Shown one piece after another: positions 10,615 through 22,783 of a stretch of 64,000 bases of DNA. The DNA lies in the NCBI GenBank assembly GCA_001600055.1, contig BCIV01000005.1, positions 888,228 through 952,227 of the forward strand, written 5' to 3'. The translations under genes were made by a program, and so were the position numbers. The DNA comes from Filobasidium wieringae. Its lineage: Eukaryota; Basidiomycota; Tremellomycetes; Filobasidiales; Filobasidiaceae. Each line of letters begins with the position of its first letter. The stretch's first letter is position 1. Under the pieces are notes generated by a model, which was not told the DNA's origin, ran no database searches, and saw nothing but the letters and a program-made list of their open reading frames with translations.

Positions 10615-12840
10615 ATGGTATGTGCCAGTGAAGTCCCACACTCCACAAGCAGTCATGTTCATCGTCTTCCTCTCGTGACTTACAGTTCCCTGCTACTCGA
10701 GGAGTCTTCTCTGCCGTCAGGCATACCTCCAGGATGACCGAGACCAGTGTGCTCGGAGGATTCAACGCTCGACGAGGTAGGTCAAATTACCTGAGCGCTT
10801 GGAAACAATTCTTATTCATTGATCTTGCTGGTCCAGGCTACGCACAGGCTGCCGTCAGCCAGAAAATCAAGGTCAAGAATCCTGTCGTGGAGCTTGACGG
10901 AGATGAGATGACCAGGATCATCTGGAAGAAGATCAGGGAGGAAGTAAGTCGGGAGCGTCTTTAGCGATAGATTAATGGCACTGATTGCTTTCGTGAATCA
11001 TTCAGCTTATCTTGCCTAACCTGGATATCGACCTGAAGTATTACGATTTGGGAATGGAGAACCGTGACGCTGTAAGTAGCTCAAATCTGCTATTCTCTTC
11101 TACTGGTTCTTACTATGTATAACGTCTACAGACTGATGACCAAGTGACCATTGAGTCTGCCGAAGCTATCAAGAAGTACAATGTCGGTGTCAAATGTGCT
11201 ACTATCACTCCTGACGAAGCCCGAGTTGAAGGTCAGTCTTTGCGATCAGATGCATGGCTAGAAGTCATCTAAATCGAACTTCTCATATAGAATTCGGCCT
11301 GAAGCAAATGTGGAGGTCACCCAACGGTACTGTAGGTGTCTTTCCCGATCCAGCAATGCTAGGTTGCTAATCCCTTCACGACAGATCCGTAATATCCTTA
11401 ATGGGACCGTTTTCCGTGAGCCAATCATCATTGAGCGGATACCTAAACCTATCCCAGGATGGGTTAAGCCTATCGTCATCGGACGTCACGCCTTCGGTGA
11501 TCAGTACAAGTCCACCGATTTCATTTCTCCTGGACCTGGAAAGTTGGAACTCATCTACACCCCTAAGGAGGGTGGAGACAAGGTTGTCATGAACGTGTAC
11601 GACTTCAAGGGACCTGGTGTTGCCATGGCTATGTACAATACCGACGAGGTGAGTGTTCTCAATGATGAGACCCATACAAGTGACCTGAGACTCCTTTCAA
11701 CAGTCTATCAGAGGTTTCGCCCACTCCTCGTTCAAAATGGCTATCTCCAAGAAGATGCCTCTTGTGAGTACAATCCATACAAGATACTTGGCAGTAACTC
11801 CCGTGCTGATTTAGTTCAACTCGATCTCGATAGTACATGTCTACCAAGAAGTGAGTTCGGTAGACCAGCTCTCGTCGTGTTCTCACTTTTGACACTCCGT
11901 ATTGTTCACTTCAGCACCATCTTGAAGAAGTACGACGGACGATTCAAGGATATCTTCGAGGAGGTATACCAGAGGTAAGCTTTCCTGAGCATAGTGAGAA
12001 TTCATCCCTGGTCGCTGATCGGCTACTTGTTCCACTCTAGTGATTACGCCGCTGAATTCAAGTCTCTTGGTCTCTGGTACGAGCACCGTTTGATCGGTTG
12101 GTACAATTCCCTAGACATTTTGTTGTGTTGGTCGGAATGCTCAAAGTTTGTGATCCGTGTTCTAGATGACATGGTTGCTCAGGCCATTAAGTCTTCCGGT
12201 GGTTTCGTTTGGGCTTGTAAGAACTACGACGGAGATGTTCAGGTAAGTCATATAGCAACAGTGCGTTTCACACTCGTGTTCACGTCCTCCTTTTTGACTT
12301 CAGAGTGACATCTTGGCTCAAGGATTCGGAAGTTTGGGTATGATGACCTCCGAGCTTGTAACTCCCGATGGTTCCACTATGGAGGCCGAGGCTGCTCACG
12401 GTAAGTAACTCACAAACAGTCCTATGCGCCAGTATAAACCTGATCTTAACTTGTCACTTCTTAGGAACTGTCACCCGTCACTACCGTGAATTCCAAAAGG
12501 GTAACGAGACTTCTACCAATCCCGTCGCTTCCATCTTCGCTTGGACTCGAGGTTTGGCTTTCCGAGCCAAGCTCGACAACACTCCCGAGTTGGCCAAGTT
12601 CGCTCAGAAGCTCGAGGAGAGTTGTACCGAGACCATCGACGTTGACGGAATCATGACCAAGGATTTAGCTCTTGCCATGCACGGATCCAAGATGACCAGG
12701 GAGCACTGGGTTACTACTGATGGTTACATGAAGGCTGTCGAGGTGAGTGCGAGGAGGATGCCGAACGAAGTGGGTTGTCTACTGACCTTCGGTACCATCT
12801 GTGTCAGGCCAAGCTCAAGAGCAAGATGGCTGAGGTTTAA
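10615..12840 (+). CDS. idp1: NADP-isocitrate dehydrogenase, mitochondrial
   Basis: NADP-dependent isocitrate dehydrogenase, converting isocitrate to 2-oxoglutarate and making NADPH. Fifteen exons join to 449 residues; coding pieces are 10615-10617, 10686-10776, 10837-10943, 11006-11071, 11132-11231, 11291-11331, 11385-11648, 11704-11763, 11834-11850, 11915-11974, 12041-12096, 12166-12242, 12304-12400, 12465-12742 and 12808-12840. The first coding exon is only the ATG. The next exon gives [16 protein letters not shown], an Arg/Ser-rich mitochondrial presequence, before the mature start [20 protein letters not shown]. Substrate-binding and family signatures are present: [26 protein letters not shown], the metal-binding region ending in [32 protein letters not shown], and [14 protein letters not shown]. 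The C-terminus KMAEV has no peroxisomal signal, supporting a mitochondrial role. Exon 9 is a 17-nt microexon. Confidence 0.96.
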
Positions 12841-13392
12841 AAGAGGAGAAACTAGACTGCATTGTAATCGAGTTGAGAACGCTTGATGACATGAGGATGA
12901 GCAAATGCATAAACCAATCTCATATCGTCCAAATGTGATCCCGGACACATGCAATATATCAAAAGGATACAGACGAGCGCTTCAGGCTCATTTTAAAGCT
13001 TTTTTCTCTCTCGTAATACGTATGTCTCTTCGACTATCTAAATCCACGTGTGATGCATAATATAATCAAAGCGTCGAGACGGAGGTCCAGTCCATCTTGA
13101 TCTGCTTAGTCCCCCAAGTCTCTGGGTCTTTTTTTTTTCTTGGTTGATTGGTCGATGTTGAGTGGATTCCGTCGGTAGGAAATCAAAGTCGATCGTGCAA
13201 TGGGGAGTACCAGTCCAGTATCAGGCTTCTAGCCAGAATTCTCTCTCGGAAGGTCGTGGCGATCCCGGATGATCATGAGGGATCGGGTTTCGTAAGTCGG
13301 TGTATCGGTGTAAGTTCGTAAGATGTAGTAGATCAACGAGATCTGGTATGTTTCTGAGCTTGATATTTTGAGATGAGGAGGAATCGGCACGT
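12841..13392. other. convergent 3' flanks
   Basis: This holds the 3' flank of idp1 and the end of the next minus-strand gene. A T-run lies near 13130. A minus-strand frame from 13221 continues the coding pattern of the neighbouring gene in a shifted frame (see that gene). Confidence 0.4.
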
Positions 13393-14365
13393 TCATCCTC
13401 GATGAGTTGAAGGGGCGGTGCACCATCCGGATCCAGTTCCCGTTTCTTCGTACCCCCCATACCTCTTCCCCTGCTCGTGATCACTGAACCCCTGCTCCCC
13501 CCAACCTCTCTGTCCCTCCAGCCGGGTCTGTTGCATATTGGTAGGAGAAACATACGTGTAATGGTACTGATACTGTCCATCCCCCTGATGTGTGGCCTGT
13601 TGAGCGTACCCTCGAGCGGAAGAATGATCTTGTTGAGAAGAAGGAGGGGTGGTGATTTGATGATCCATAGCAGAGTAGACGGTTTCGTAGGATGATGTGG
13701 AGGAGATGGAACCTTCTTCGTGTTGAGACTGAAAGGATGATTGGGTTGTTGAGCGGGGAGAAAGGAGGATGGGGAATCGACCGTTTTCTTGATGATCTGA
13801 ATGCATGGACGGGGTCAGGTCAGTAAAGGAAGGGCAAGAGAATAGCACAAGGGAGGGAGAATACTTACATCCAGTTAAACAAATTTGATCGCCTGCCGGG
13901 CAAGAGTTTGGACAAGCGCTCGCATCCGTCAAGACCTGGTGATAAAAAGGGGAAGATGAAACGCGTTAGTGCATGTCCTCTTGGAAGCTGTTCTTATGGT
14001 GGTACACTTACTGCCGTACAGGAATGCTGATGGGATAACCAAGATGTTAGATGGCTTGTTTGATCCGAGAGAATGATCGGTTGTTACCACTTACCATTCG
14101 ACAATGTAAACTACCTTGCATCTGAGCTCTCATACACGATCCAACAGGAGAAATATTGCACTTTACGAGGAAATTTCCATTGGTCAGAGTGTATTGTCGA
14201 TGGAAGTAGCTATCGGGACTGACTCACCAAAACAGAACTATACTGAGCCAAAACGTTGATGTCCATCATCTTGCCCTCATCGTAAGAAGGAATCGTCTGT
14301 CCGAGTTGATAAGGACTGGGGTAGTCGTAAGGATTGTACGTCCGTGCGTAGGGTTCGTAAGGCAT
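13393..14365 (-). CDS. cysteine-rich, Gln/Ser-rich hypothetical protein
   Basis: Spliced minus-strand gene. The likely start is MPYEPYARTYNPYDYPSP at 14365, although the open frame continues upstream through another exon, so the start may lie further 5'. The joined exons give MDINVLAQYSSVL, then CNISPVGSCMRAQMQGSLHC, then HSCTA, then LTDASACPNSCPAGDQICL. This makes a compact module with about nine cysteines, followed by a disordered tail rich in Gln, Ser and Tyr (for example DGQYQYHYTYVSP). The introns are short with GTGAGT or GTAAGT donors. In the last exon, a run of six C (six G on the coding strand) at 13453-13458 is followed by a stop at 13393. Removing one base from the run would instead continue as GGTKKRELDPDGAPPLQ down to 13221, which looks more protein-like; either an assembly error or a real frameshift is possible. 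Family not recognised. Confidence 0.5.
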
Positions 14366-15559
14366 GATCGAGGTGAGGGAAGGTGACTTTGTGGTGAAGG
14401 AACCGTTGTCTGATGTGATGCTGAAGATTGTGGTTGATCGAAACGGTCGTCCAGACTACGGTCGCCCGGTCGTAAACATACAGTGATCTTCATCTGAGCA
14501 TCGAGGATGAGGTGACTTACCGGTAGTTTGTCCGAAAGAGCTGTGTGGAATGTGCTGGGTTCGATGTCCAGTAATAGTACTGTAAGTACTGCAATGTTGC
14601 GGACTGAAGGAGTGATGAACAGAAGTTGTTGGTTGTTGGTTTGCTTGTGTTGTTAAGCTTTTGATTGATCAATGAGATGCAGTCACGAATACCAAAACGT
14701 CATCGACACTAGAAGCTAGAAATGATCCGGACGGCGGAGAATTTCCTTTAATTCTCCTCCAGCTCGTTCACACGTTTACAGCTCGGCAGGTTGTTTGTAC
14801 TTGTCTATAGCTGACTCTGCTTTCCACGAGATTCGAAGCCATCGGACACACCCAGCAGCTGACCACAAGCGGGCATTTCACTCACAAATCTCTCTCTCAT
14901 CAGATCTATTCCCCGACGTATCCGTCGTGCTGTGTAGCAACTCACCACCCATTGCCTCCGTCAGTTCCGTGATAAGCCAAAAGAACAAGAAAATCATCGT
15001 CATCATGGTTCCAGATCTTCCAAAGGATGTCATCTGAGCACGTGAACTGACTCAACCCTTGATGAAAAGACGCGTTTCATCATTCCGACGAGCTGATGAA
15101 AGGAACGGATCCTCTTCGAAACGCGTCCCAGCCTGAGACGCGCACATGGAATGGACTCTGTCCGGATCTGTGGGTTCCATCTGATCCGAACGAACCTACG
15201 CTTTGCAATTTCTCCGCCGTCACACACAAGATCTGAAACATACCCACGGACCTCCTAGTACTGCTCATGCTGCTCATGATCAAAAAGGGTCGAGCGACGA
15301 CAGATCCGCCCGGAGATCGTTCTTCCGGATGCAAATGCCAAGTGAAACGTTTCGTATGTCGATCGGACGATCGAAGTTTTCCATCCCCGGATCTTCTGGC
15401 GACCGACGATCATTCCGCTCGACTCGATCAAAACACCCAAAATACCCCAAATGCTTAGCACGTCTAGCACGTCCGCTTCATATGCTGCATGTTCGTATAT
15501 TCGTAAAAATCGACCTCGTCCTGTATATACAAACCCCAATCCTCTCTCCAAATGCATCC
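14366..15559. other. upstream exon area and intergenic
   Basis: The part near 14366-14640 probably carries 5' exons or leader of the cysteine-rich gene: a clean 65-nt intron (GTAAGTC to CCGTAG, about 14520-14456) joins open sequence on both sides, but no Met is found upstream. From 14650 to 15559 overlapping short frames on both strands show no recognisable protein; this is the 3' flank of apl2. Confidence 0.35.
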
Positions 15560-18425
15560 TCATCCCAAAAGGTCATCATCCGTCAATACCCTACTCCCCT
15601 TCGGTCTAGGCTGATCAGCCTGGTATCCTCCCAACGCACCGGCCAACTGAGCATAAGGACTATTATCATCCCCCATCGGCGAATAGGGAGTCGATGGTTC
15701 TTCCTGCGCTGCGTTCATATCGATCAAAGCTGATTGGGGTCGAGGTACGGCAGCGGGGGTAGGACGGCGGGCGGAAGTGAGAGCAGAGGAGGGAAGGCCG
15801 GAGGGTGATTGCAGATGTCGACGAGAAGAGGCGTTCAGGGCGGGGGAGTCTATGATAGCCAAATCGATGGTTACTTCTCAATCAGTGAGGTACGTTCTTT
15901 GACAGGACTGACCAGTGAGGTATCGAGCCTTCGCCGTCCTGATAAATGTCTGAGGACTCTTATGGTAGATGCTCGATAAAGTTCCCGTATGCAACAACAA
16001 CTAAACCACAATAAATCATGAGCCTTCTAGCAACCCACATTAAAGGAGGAATAGCAACTGACTTGGTCTAACATCCCCTTGTCCATTCGATCGGTCTCGG
16101 TCGATATTGGTGGTTTCTCCGCCAGGACCACATCTCTCGTCGCACCAGGGTTGGAGGATAACAACCTCCAATACATGTATCCCTGATGATGTATCATTAG
16201 CATTCTCACTTCCAAAAGACCAACCAAGAAGTGGCCAGTGAAAGATGAACTCACTCGATCACGGAGATCCGGGTTGTCCACTTCTTCTGTTGCCATCTTC
16301 AACACTTTAGGTACGAGTTCTTGCCCCGCGGTAGGCCTTTTGATAAACAGCTTGACGATGGCTGTGAGAAGAGCCAATTGAACCTGGACAATCGAGATGG
16401 CTCAGGTTTGCCTCTTAGTTCCGAATGTCGACCAACTCACCTCTGCTGGCTCTTCGTTGAAGGTATAAAGGAAGTCCTCGAGCAGTTCATCACTATTCTC
16501 GATCCTATCCGCATACTGTCCTATAATCCAGATCATCGCCGCCTTCGCCTCAGGCTCGTCGAGCGAATCCAAATTCTCGCACAAGATCCCGATAACGCTC
16601 TCGTACTGGTTCGGGTACCTTCGGAAGATATCCTTGATGACGACGATAGCCTCTTGTACGACATAGGAGATCTTGGTTTGCATCAGACTAATTAGGACGG
16701 GAATGCAGAGGTCCGAGGCAGATTGGATTTTGATGGCGAGACGACCGATGGAGCGAACGGCTTTTCGGACGAAATCCACATCGACTTCGTTGGCATACCT
16801 GCATAGCAATTAGTCAGCTCCAGTCGCCATTCAGTCACTTCCACTCACTCTTTCAACTCGGCTAACACTTCATTCACGTTCTCCTCCCTTGTCAATCGGT
16901 ACATAATTTCCAGCTTGGCCATCTTGACGTAGATGGGATCGTTATATTTGCAAAAGAACACCTTGACGTCGTTCTGTAAAATAGCTGGTCTTCGCTGGAT
17001 GATCAACAAGATATTTCGGAGACCGACGTATTGTACTTCAGGTCCAGAGGATAGGAGCGTAACTGAACATCCAAAGTGATCAGTGACAGCCAGGCGAGAG
17101 GCACAGAAACACACGTACCCAAAGGAGGCCCCATTTTCCTCTCCAAAGCTCGCATCAAACTCTCGTCCTCCATGTAGTTCATGAGATACAAAAGCACCTT
17201 GATAGTCGTCAAGACTACCGCACTATTGGCATGCTGCAGTCTTATGCTTATCCGTTCTGCCAGCTGCTCGGCATCCATCGCGTTCGAAGGTACAAACGAG
17301 AGCAGAGAGTCCAAGATATAGACCTGTCCCCATCTGAACGATAAACCAGAATATCGGTTCAGACGGCGCGTCGATGAGAGGGCTAGATCGACTTACTCTG
17401 AACATTCTCCCAAAGCAGCTACCAGCTTTCCTGCGACAGTGACATTCAGTCGCAACATGATATCATCACTTCGTTCTGAGATCTCTACTAGAGCAGCTAC
17501 CGCACTAGCCACTACTGTCGGATTCGAGTCGGCAAGCAAGTCCCTACCAACGTATCCCAGATTCAGCTATTTGTGCGTTACCTCAAGTACCTAGTGAAAC
17601 GGCCTACCTCAGCATAGCCACGAATTCCTCGTGCTCGATCACTTTTCGACCCGGATCTGTCACATACAGCTTGGCCACGCTACGATAAGACCAGTGCCTA
17701 AAATCAGTACCTGCTGCTTGTGACGATGATCTAGCCAAAACCCAATACTCACGCTAAGGCTGCTGTCTTCCTAACGTACGGGTCACTATCTTGCAGTCCA
17801 CTTCGCAAAGGATCTATCAGAGCGTTTATGACTTGAGGAAGCGGGATGGATGACATGGTCCTGATGGCCAGTGCTCGGATCAATGGATTGCGGTCATTAC
17901 AATCCTATAAGACTCTCGTAGATCAGCTTGTGGAGATTCGACCGATGACGGGTTGCCAGCTTACGCTCAGAAAACCAGATATAGCATGATGTATCATATC
18001 AGCTTTCCCCCGCCCGTAATTCACGAGATACAGGTAGACCACTAAGTGATATAAACAAGGTTAGGCGTCTTGTACACCTATTGTTGTCGTGGAGATACTC
18101 ACTCTTCTTGATTTCGAGTACTTGAATCACCATGCACTGCACAACGTCCGGGAAAAGAGGTGACACTATACAAGATGATTTAGAAACGCTCAAGAACAAT
18201 TGTAGGAAGGAGTCAGCTCACTGTCATTCCCCATCGTCATATTCGCGACAATCTTCTTCAGGGCAATCTTCTTCTTTGCGAAAGCCTTATCCTTTCGGTC
18301 AGCTTGCTGCAGCTCCACCTTCAGCTCCTGAACCTTCCCCCGTGCTAGAATATCACAACCTTGAGCTCTCTTGTCGCCGTCGAGGTGATGTCGACTAGCT
18401 CACTGAATAACTTGGCGTCTGCCAT
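15560..18425 (-). CDS. apl2: AP complex beta subunit (beta adaptin)
   Basis: Large beta subunit of the clathrin adaptor AP-1 (shared AP-1/AP-2 type possible), which sorts cargo at the trans-Golgi and endosomes. The gene is split by about a dozen short introns. The start MADAKLF joins after a 53-60-nt intron to [19 protein letters not shown], the usual beta-adaptin N-terminus. Alpha-solenoid signatures follow: [155 protein letters not shown] and [15 protein letters not shown]. The trunk ends in a Pro/Ser-rich linker and ends with DDDLLG. There is no C-terminal ear (appendage) domain, so the protein (about 700 residues) is shorter than animal beta1 or beta2 subunits. I choose AP-1 over AP-2 by the usual fungal naming; sequence alone does not settle this. 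Confidence 0.93.
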
Positions 18426-18920
18426 GATGTTCCGTCGAACTGGAATATCCTTTTGTTTCTGCTTTGTCAGTCGCTCGAGATTCTAACGTGATTCTGTGCC
18501 CGGATGTCGGCGGAATCGTCAAAGATAGTATTTACAACCTGAGAGAGAATTCGGGTGTGGTTGTATAGCTATTCAGCTATTCCGACTCATGATGATGATA
18601 AAGATGACGAAGGGTCAGAAGCCCGTATGAGCGCGTTCGCCGGGATGAAGCCCTCCACCTTGAGAATGAATGGTTTATCCGTACCGATTCTCTGACGATC
18701 TCTCCCCAGCTTCTCTACAGTCCTGATAAACATAGTTAGCGTCGGAGGTGAAGAGCCACTTAGACAGATCGAATCCCCGAGTTACGGTCTCTGGAAACTT
18801 GAGCAAGGCTACCTCGACGACGAATTCCGGTATTACCGATAACCGATCGTTTTTGCAGTTCATCTCGAAATATCAAATCGGCGCAACACCTTCAATTAGA
18901 CAGGTCAACTAGGTGATAGG
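18426..18920. promoter_or_regulatory. divergent promoter region apl2 / carrier
   Basis: This separates the start of apl2 (minus) from the start of the mitochondrial carrier (plus). A minus-strand frame of 62 residues (18675-18863) begins with Met but has no recognisable motif and may be leader sequence of apl2. No named element was found. Confidence 0.35.
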
Positions 18921-20443
18921 ATGGCGAGGAGTGATCATGATACATCAGGGTTTGCTGCGGAGCACTCGGGCTATGCAAGGGACGACGAAGCGGTGACATT
19001 TTGGGAACGAAGTCGGCGGAGAGCATTGGCGGACCATAATAGCTGGGATTATGGTAAGCATGATGTGCAAGTTGTCGGCAAGGCAAACCATATACTCATT
19101 GGGCTCTCGGGCTGTTCACCAGTGTTAAGAAGCGGCCTTGCAGGAGGAGTAGCAGGCTGTGTGGTGAGTCAAGCGATTATGCGACCTGAATTCGGGACAT
19201 TACCATTGGCTAATCGTGCGACCTCATGTATCCAGGCCAAAACCGCCATAGCACCGTTAGATCGGGTAAAGATTCTCTTTCAAACATCCAACACGGATTT
19301 CAAGCGATATGCAGGTGAATGGCCTATCATTTTCAGCTGCTAGGTACAATCGCTGAGCTTGATTTCCGGTTTCAAACAGGTCGACCATTAGGTCTTTTCC
19401 AAGCTATGACGGCTATCACGACGAATCAAGGGGCTCGAGGATTGTTCCAAGGACATCTTGCTACTCTTCTGCGGATATTCCCCTATGCTGGAGTAAAATT
19501 CATGGCATACGATAAATTTGAAGGGGTGAGTTTGAAGGTCTGCCTATGCGATCAAGCTTGAGATGCTGAACACTTTCTATTCGAAATTAGATATTGATGC
19601 CTACGCCAGAACTACGAACACCAGGACGACTGTTCCTTGCAGGAAGTCTTTCAGGTCCGTATTTCTGCTTGGTCGTCATACGGTGCCGCACTGACGTTGT
19701 TGGTATCCTCTTTTCTAGGTGTAACATCCGTCTTCATGACGTATCCGTTGGAGCTCATTCGAGTACGGTTAGCATACCAAACGAACCGACAACCACTTAG
19801 AGATGTCGTCAAAACTATATATCGGGAAAACCACCCTCTCACCACTTCATCCTCATCGACCGGATCATCACCAATAGCAGCCTCGACCTTGACCACATCG
19901 TCATCGAGCCCATTACTTACCTCTCGGATACCCATTCTCAACCATTTCATTCCCTTCTATCGAGGGTTCTCCGTCACCGTCATCGGCATGATTCCCTACG
20001 CAGGCGTCTCCTTTCTGACGTACGGCACCCTCGTCCGACATATCCCGCGATACTTCCCCTCCCTCGCGGGACACAAGACTTGGTCAGACCTAGCTTGCGG
20101 TGCAGTAGCGGGTGCCGTCTCTCAAACCGCTTCTTACCCCTTTGAAGTGATCCGAAGACGGATGCAGGTAGGGGGGATCAGGAGTCCTGGAGGAGTAGGG
20201 TTGACTTGGAAGGAGACGGTCAGGACGATATGGAAGGAAGGGAAAGGCAAGGTAGGACGAGGGTTCTTTGTGGGGTTGAGTATTGGGTATATCAAGGTGA
20301 TCCCCATGACTGCGTGAGTGTACCATTCTACCTTCACCTGTCCGTCCGAGTTTTCACTGATCAGAGGCATTCTTTTTCGATCAACCTTTTTTAGTTGCTC
20401 ATTTTCCACCTGGCAATTCCTGAAACGAGTCATGGAGATCTAA
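18921..20443 (+). CDS. leu5: mitochondrial carrier, CoA transporter type
   Basis: Member of the mitochondrial carrier (SLC25) family most like yeast Leu5 / human SLC25A16 and SLC25A42, which move coenzyme A or its precursors across the inner membrane. Seven exons (18921-19053, 19123-19163, 19236-19314, 19380-19525, 19591-19654, 19719-20313, 20395-20443) give 368 residues. The three repeat signatures are visible: [14 protein letters not shown] in repeat 1, [14 protein letters not shown] in repeat 2 and [14 protein letters not shown] in repeat 3, each a P-x-[DE]-x-x-[RK]-x-[RK] motif. [16 protein letters not shown] and [14 protein letters not shown] are also typical of this subgroup. Repeat 2 carries a Ser/Thr-rich insertion of about 45 residues (after YRENHPL). 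The C-terminus is [13 protein letters not shown]. The subgroup call is from motif resemblance; the transported substrate is inferred. Confidence 0.85.
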
Positions 20444-20589
20444 ATCGTACAAAAGAACACGGTAGAAAAGTTTGCGACCCGATCCATCCCCACATGTAGC
20501 CTTATCATCCTCATCATGACCCGTCTTGATTATATACAACTATTTGCATTTCCCCTTTCCAGCGAATGCAATTACGACCCAAAATGTGC

Positions 20590-21596
20590 TCAACAAACTC
20601 CACAATCGGAAACCCAACACTTCTCCCCCTTCCCCAGCCCTTCTAATCCCCCTGCACCCAATCTCCTCTCCAACTCCTCTAATACTTCACGACCAGCGAC
20701 CATCTCCCCAAACGGATGATACTTCCCATCCAACTTCTTCTTCGCCTGTTCTTTCGCCGCCTTGCTAATGGCGGGGTCGGAGCTTGAGGTGGGAAGGAGA
20801 CAGATGAAGAATTGGGAGGTAGAGCTGTTTTTGGATGAACCGCTTGCGAAGGAGAGGGAACCGTAGGAATGAGGAAGATGGGGTGGTTTTGGGTCTGGGA
20901 TCGTTCCGCCATCTGTATTGTATCGGAATGTTCAAAGGAGAAAACGTCCGAGAGCTGCGGGTTGTATAGCCAGACAGAGAACTTACAGATCGATTCCCCA
21001 CCCGATCCATCTCCCCTCGTCACATCCCCACCCTGTATGACGAACCCGTTCACATATCTATGCAACGGGGTATCTTTGTACCACAATCCCTTCTTGTTCC
21101 TTGTAGCGGATTTCGTACCGAGACATAACGTCTGAAAGTTCTCCGTCTGTTTCGACAAGTCTGTGGAAAAGATGGGTTAGATGTGGGTTGGATGGGTGTC
21201 GATTGATTAAGGGTTGGGGGAAGACTTACTGGGGAGAGAAGATAGTTGGAATTCTATCTTTCCTAGGCTAAGTGAGTCGGGGGGATCGAATAGGCAGTCT
21301 ATCCCTGGCTTTACCGGAGCAACGTATGGGCACGAACACGGACGATTTAAAGGATCAGCATACAGCTCAAACTCAAATCCATAGACCGAATCAGATAGTA
21401 ATAGACTCACATTCTCTCCCCAAAAACAACTCAAAACGGTCTCCCTCCCTACCTCGTCCAGCTCCTTCAGATCCTCCGGTAAGCCGTAACTCGCAGCGTT
21501 ACTTTCCAACCAAGAGGACAGTTTTTCATGCTGCTCGAGGAGATGGGAGTAGGCGGTAGGTGATCCGAGGGATATTTCCAAGTACACTTTCGACAT
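20590..21596 (-). CDS. divergent cyclophilin with N-terminal extension
   Basis: Peptidyl-prolyl cis-trans isomerase-like protein of 287 residues from three exons (21596-21230, 21160-20987, 20912-20590). The first roughly 120 residues form an unrecognised domain (start MSKVYLEISLGSPTAYSHLL) with a Cys-rich patch PCSCPY, ending LGKIEFQL. The rest is a cyclophilin fold: SKQTENFQTLCLGTK, HRYVNGFVIQGGD, GESIYGGTIPD, LSFASGS, TSQFFICLLPT, then LDGKYHPFGEMV and GREVLEELE. The catalytic Arg (in HRY) and the QGGD and SQFFI strands are kept, but the stretch that normally reads MAN-x-G-x-N is Ser-rich and altered, so activity may be low. The extended layout recalls PPIL6-type cyclophilins, but I cannot confirm orthology. 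Location unknown; no signal peptide. Confidence 0.82.
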
Positions 21597-22783
21597 CCCA
21601 GGCGGGTTCTTCGATCGCTCTGTCCTTGTTTGTCCGGCTTGGTGTGCTTCAGGAGCAAAACGGTACAGAGGTTCTGGCTTTGCAGTGCAATATTAGCTCG
21701 CATATGATCATATTAGGTTGTTTTGAATTCGTCATACGAGGAATAGACACGTGTTATCAAGGAATGATCCGCTGACATCGGGAATCCTTGCAATTAATAT
21801 GCAGCGCTGTTTTGTGACACATCCCTGTTCAGAAGTTTTAAATTTTGGTCATGACGAGTTCGACAAGAGCGATGGCAGGCTGGTCAAGTCGCCGAGTCGA
21901 GCTTGTTGGTTCTTGTGTGAATGCTCGCGTGATACGTGGTGATCGAGTGATCGAGCGGTTTGAACCCGTGTTCAGGGTACAGCTACTCGGCCTCCTGGCC
22001 AAACGTCCTACATCCTTGTGTTTCAAAGCACTCGCCAAGGCCGCTGAGGTGTTTCAAGTGCTTTGCCTCATCAGCTTGACCTCGGGTGTGACAACGTCGA
22101 TCGCTCCCTGGTGGAGAGACACAAAGTGGTTTAGGCTCGAGCTAAATGAGTATTTCTAACGCGTGACAAGTCCCGAATTAGGTCACCGAGGCGTTTTAAT
22201 GAATCCAGGATCACGATCATGCTCATGCTCAGTTCTCATGGCACAGCGGTTTTCGGTACATGCACAGTACCGCATGCGGTTCTCAACGAGCAACGGGTCT
22301 TCCTCTTCTTCACAGATCCTCGTTCGCTCGCTGGAATAGCAGCTGAGAGCCGTCTCTTACTGGTAACCTCCCCCTCGAACCAACTCGCCACTTTACAACG
22401 GGCTCAATCTCTCAACTCGGGGTTTGACAGTCGCCCTTACGGAAGAGCGACCAACACCTCCTCCTTGACAATCGACTCTGGAAACGACAAGCTGTTCCTA
22501 TCCCATCCTCATCAATCCTCGACTCATAATGACTGGACAACGTAGACAACATCAATACAAAGCTCGGACGTGATCAGCACAGACGATGTTTCAATAATAA
22601 TAACGACAACGGGAATAGCGATCGTTACGACCAAACGACGGTCGTTCAGTGGCTTTTTAGCAACAACACAACAAAATCCTCAAGGTGCACTTCCACTAGG
22701 ATAGACTTTCCTTACGACCCACTCCTTCTCTCCACCTACCTCTTCTCCTCCCCTCTCCTCACCTCTCTCCCTGTCTCTCAATA
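21597..22783. promoter_or_regulatory. long divergent intergenic region
   Basis: This stretch of 1.2 kb lies between the cyclophilin (minus) and the MHYT gene (plus). Frames at 21845-22159 and 22219-22545 (plus) have no motif and do not splice into the next gene. CT-rich sequence from about 22720 to 22783 directly precedes the MHYT start and looks like leader sequence. No other element recognised. Confidence 0.4.

Noticed and set aside
15203..15733. Plus-strand frame of 176 residues
   Set aside because: Overlaps antisense the last exon of apl2, is Arg/Ser-rich without any motif and has no splice partners.
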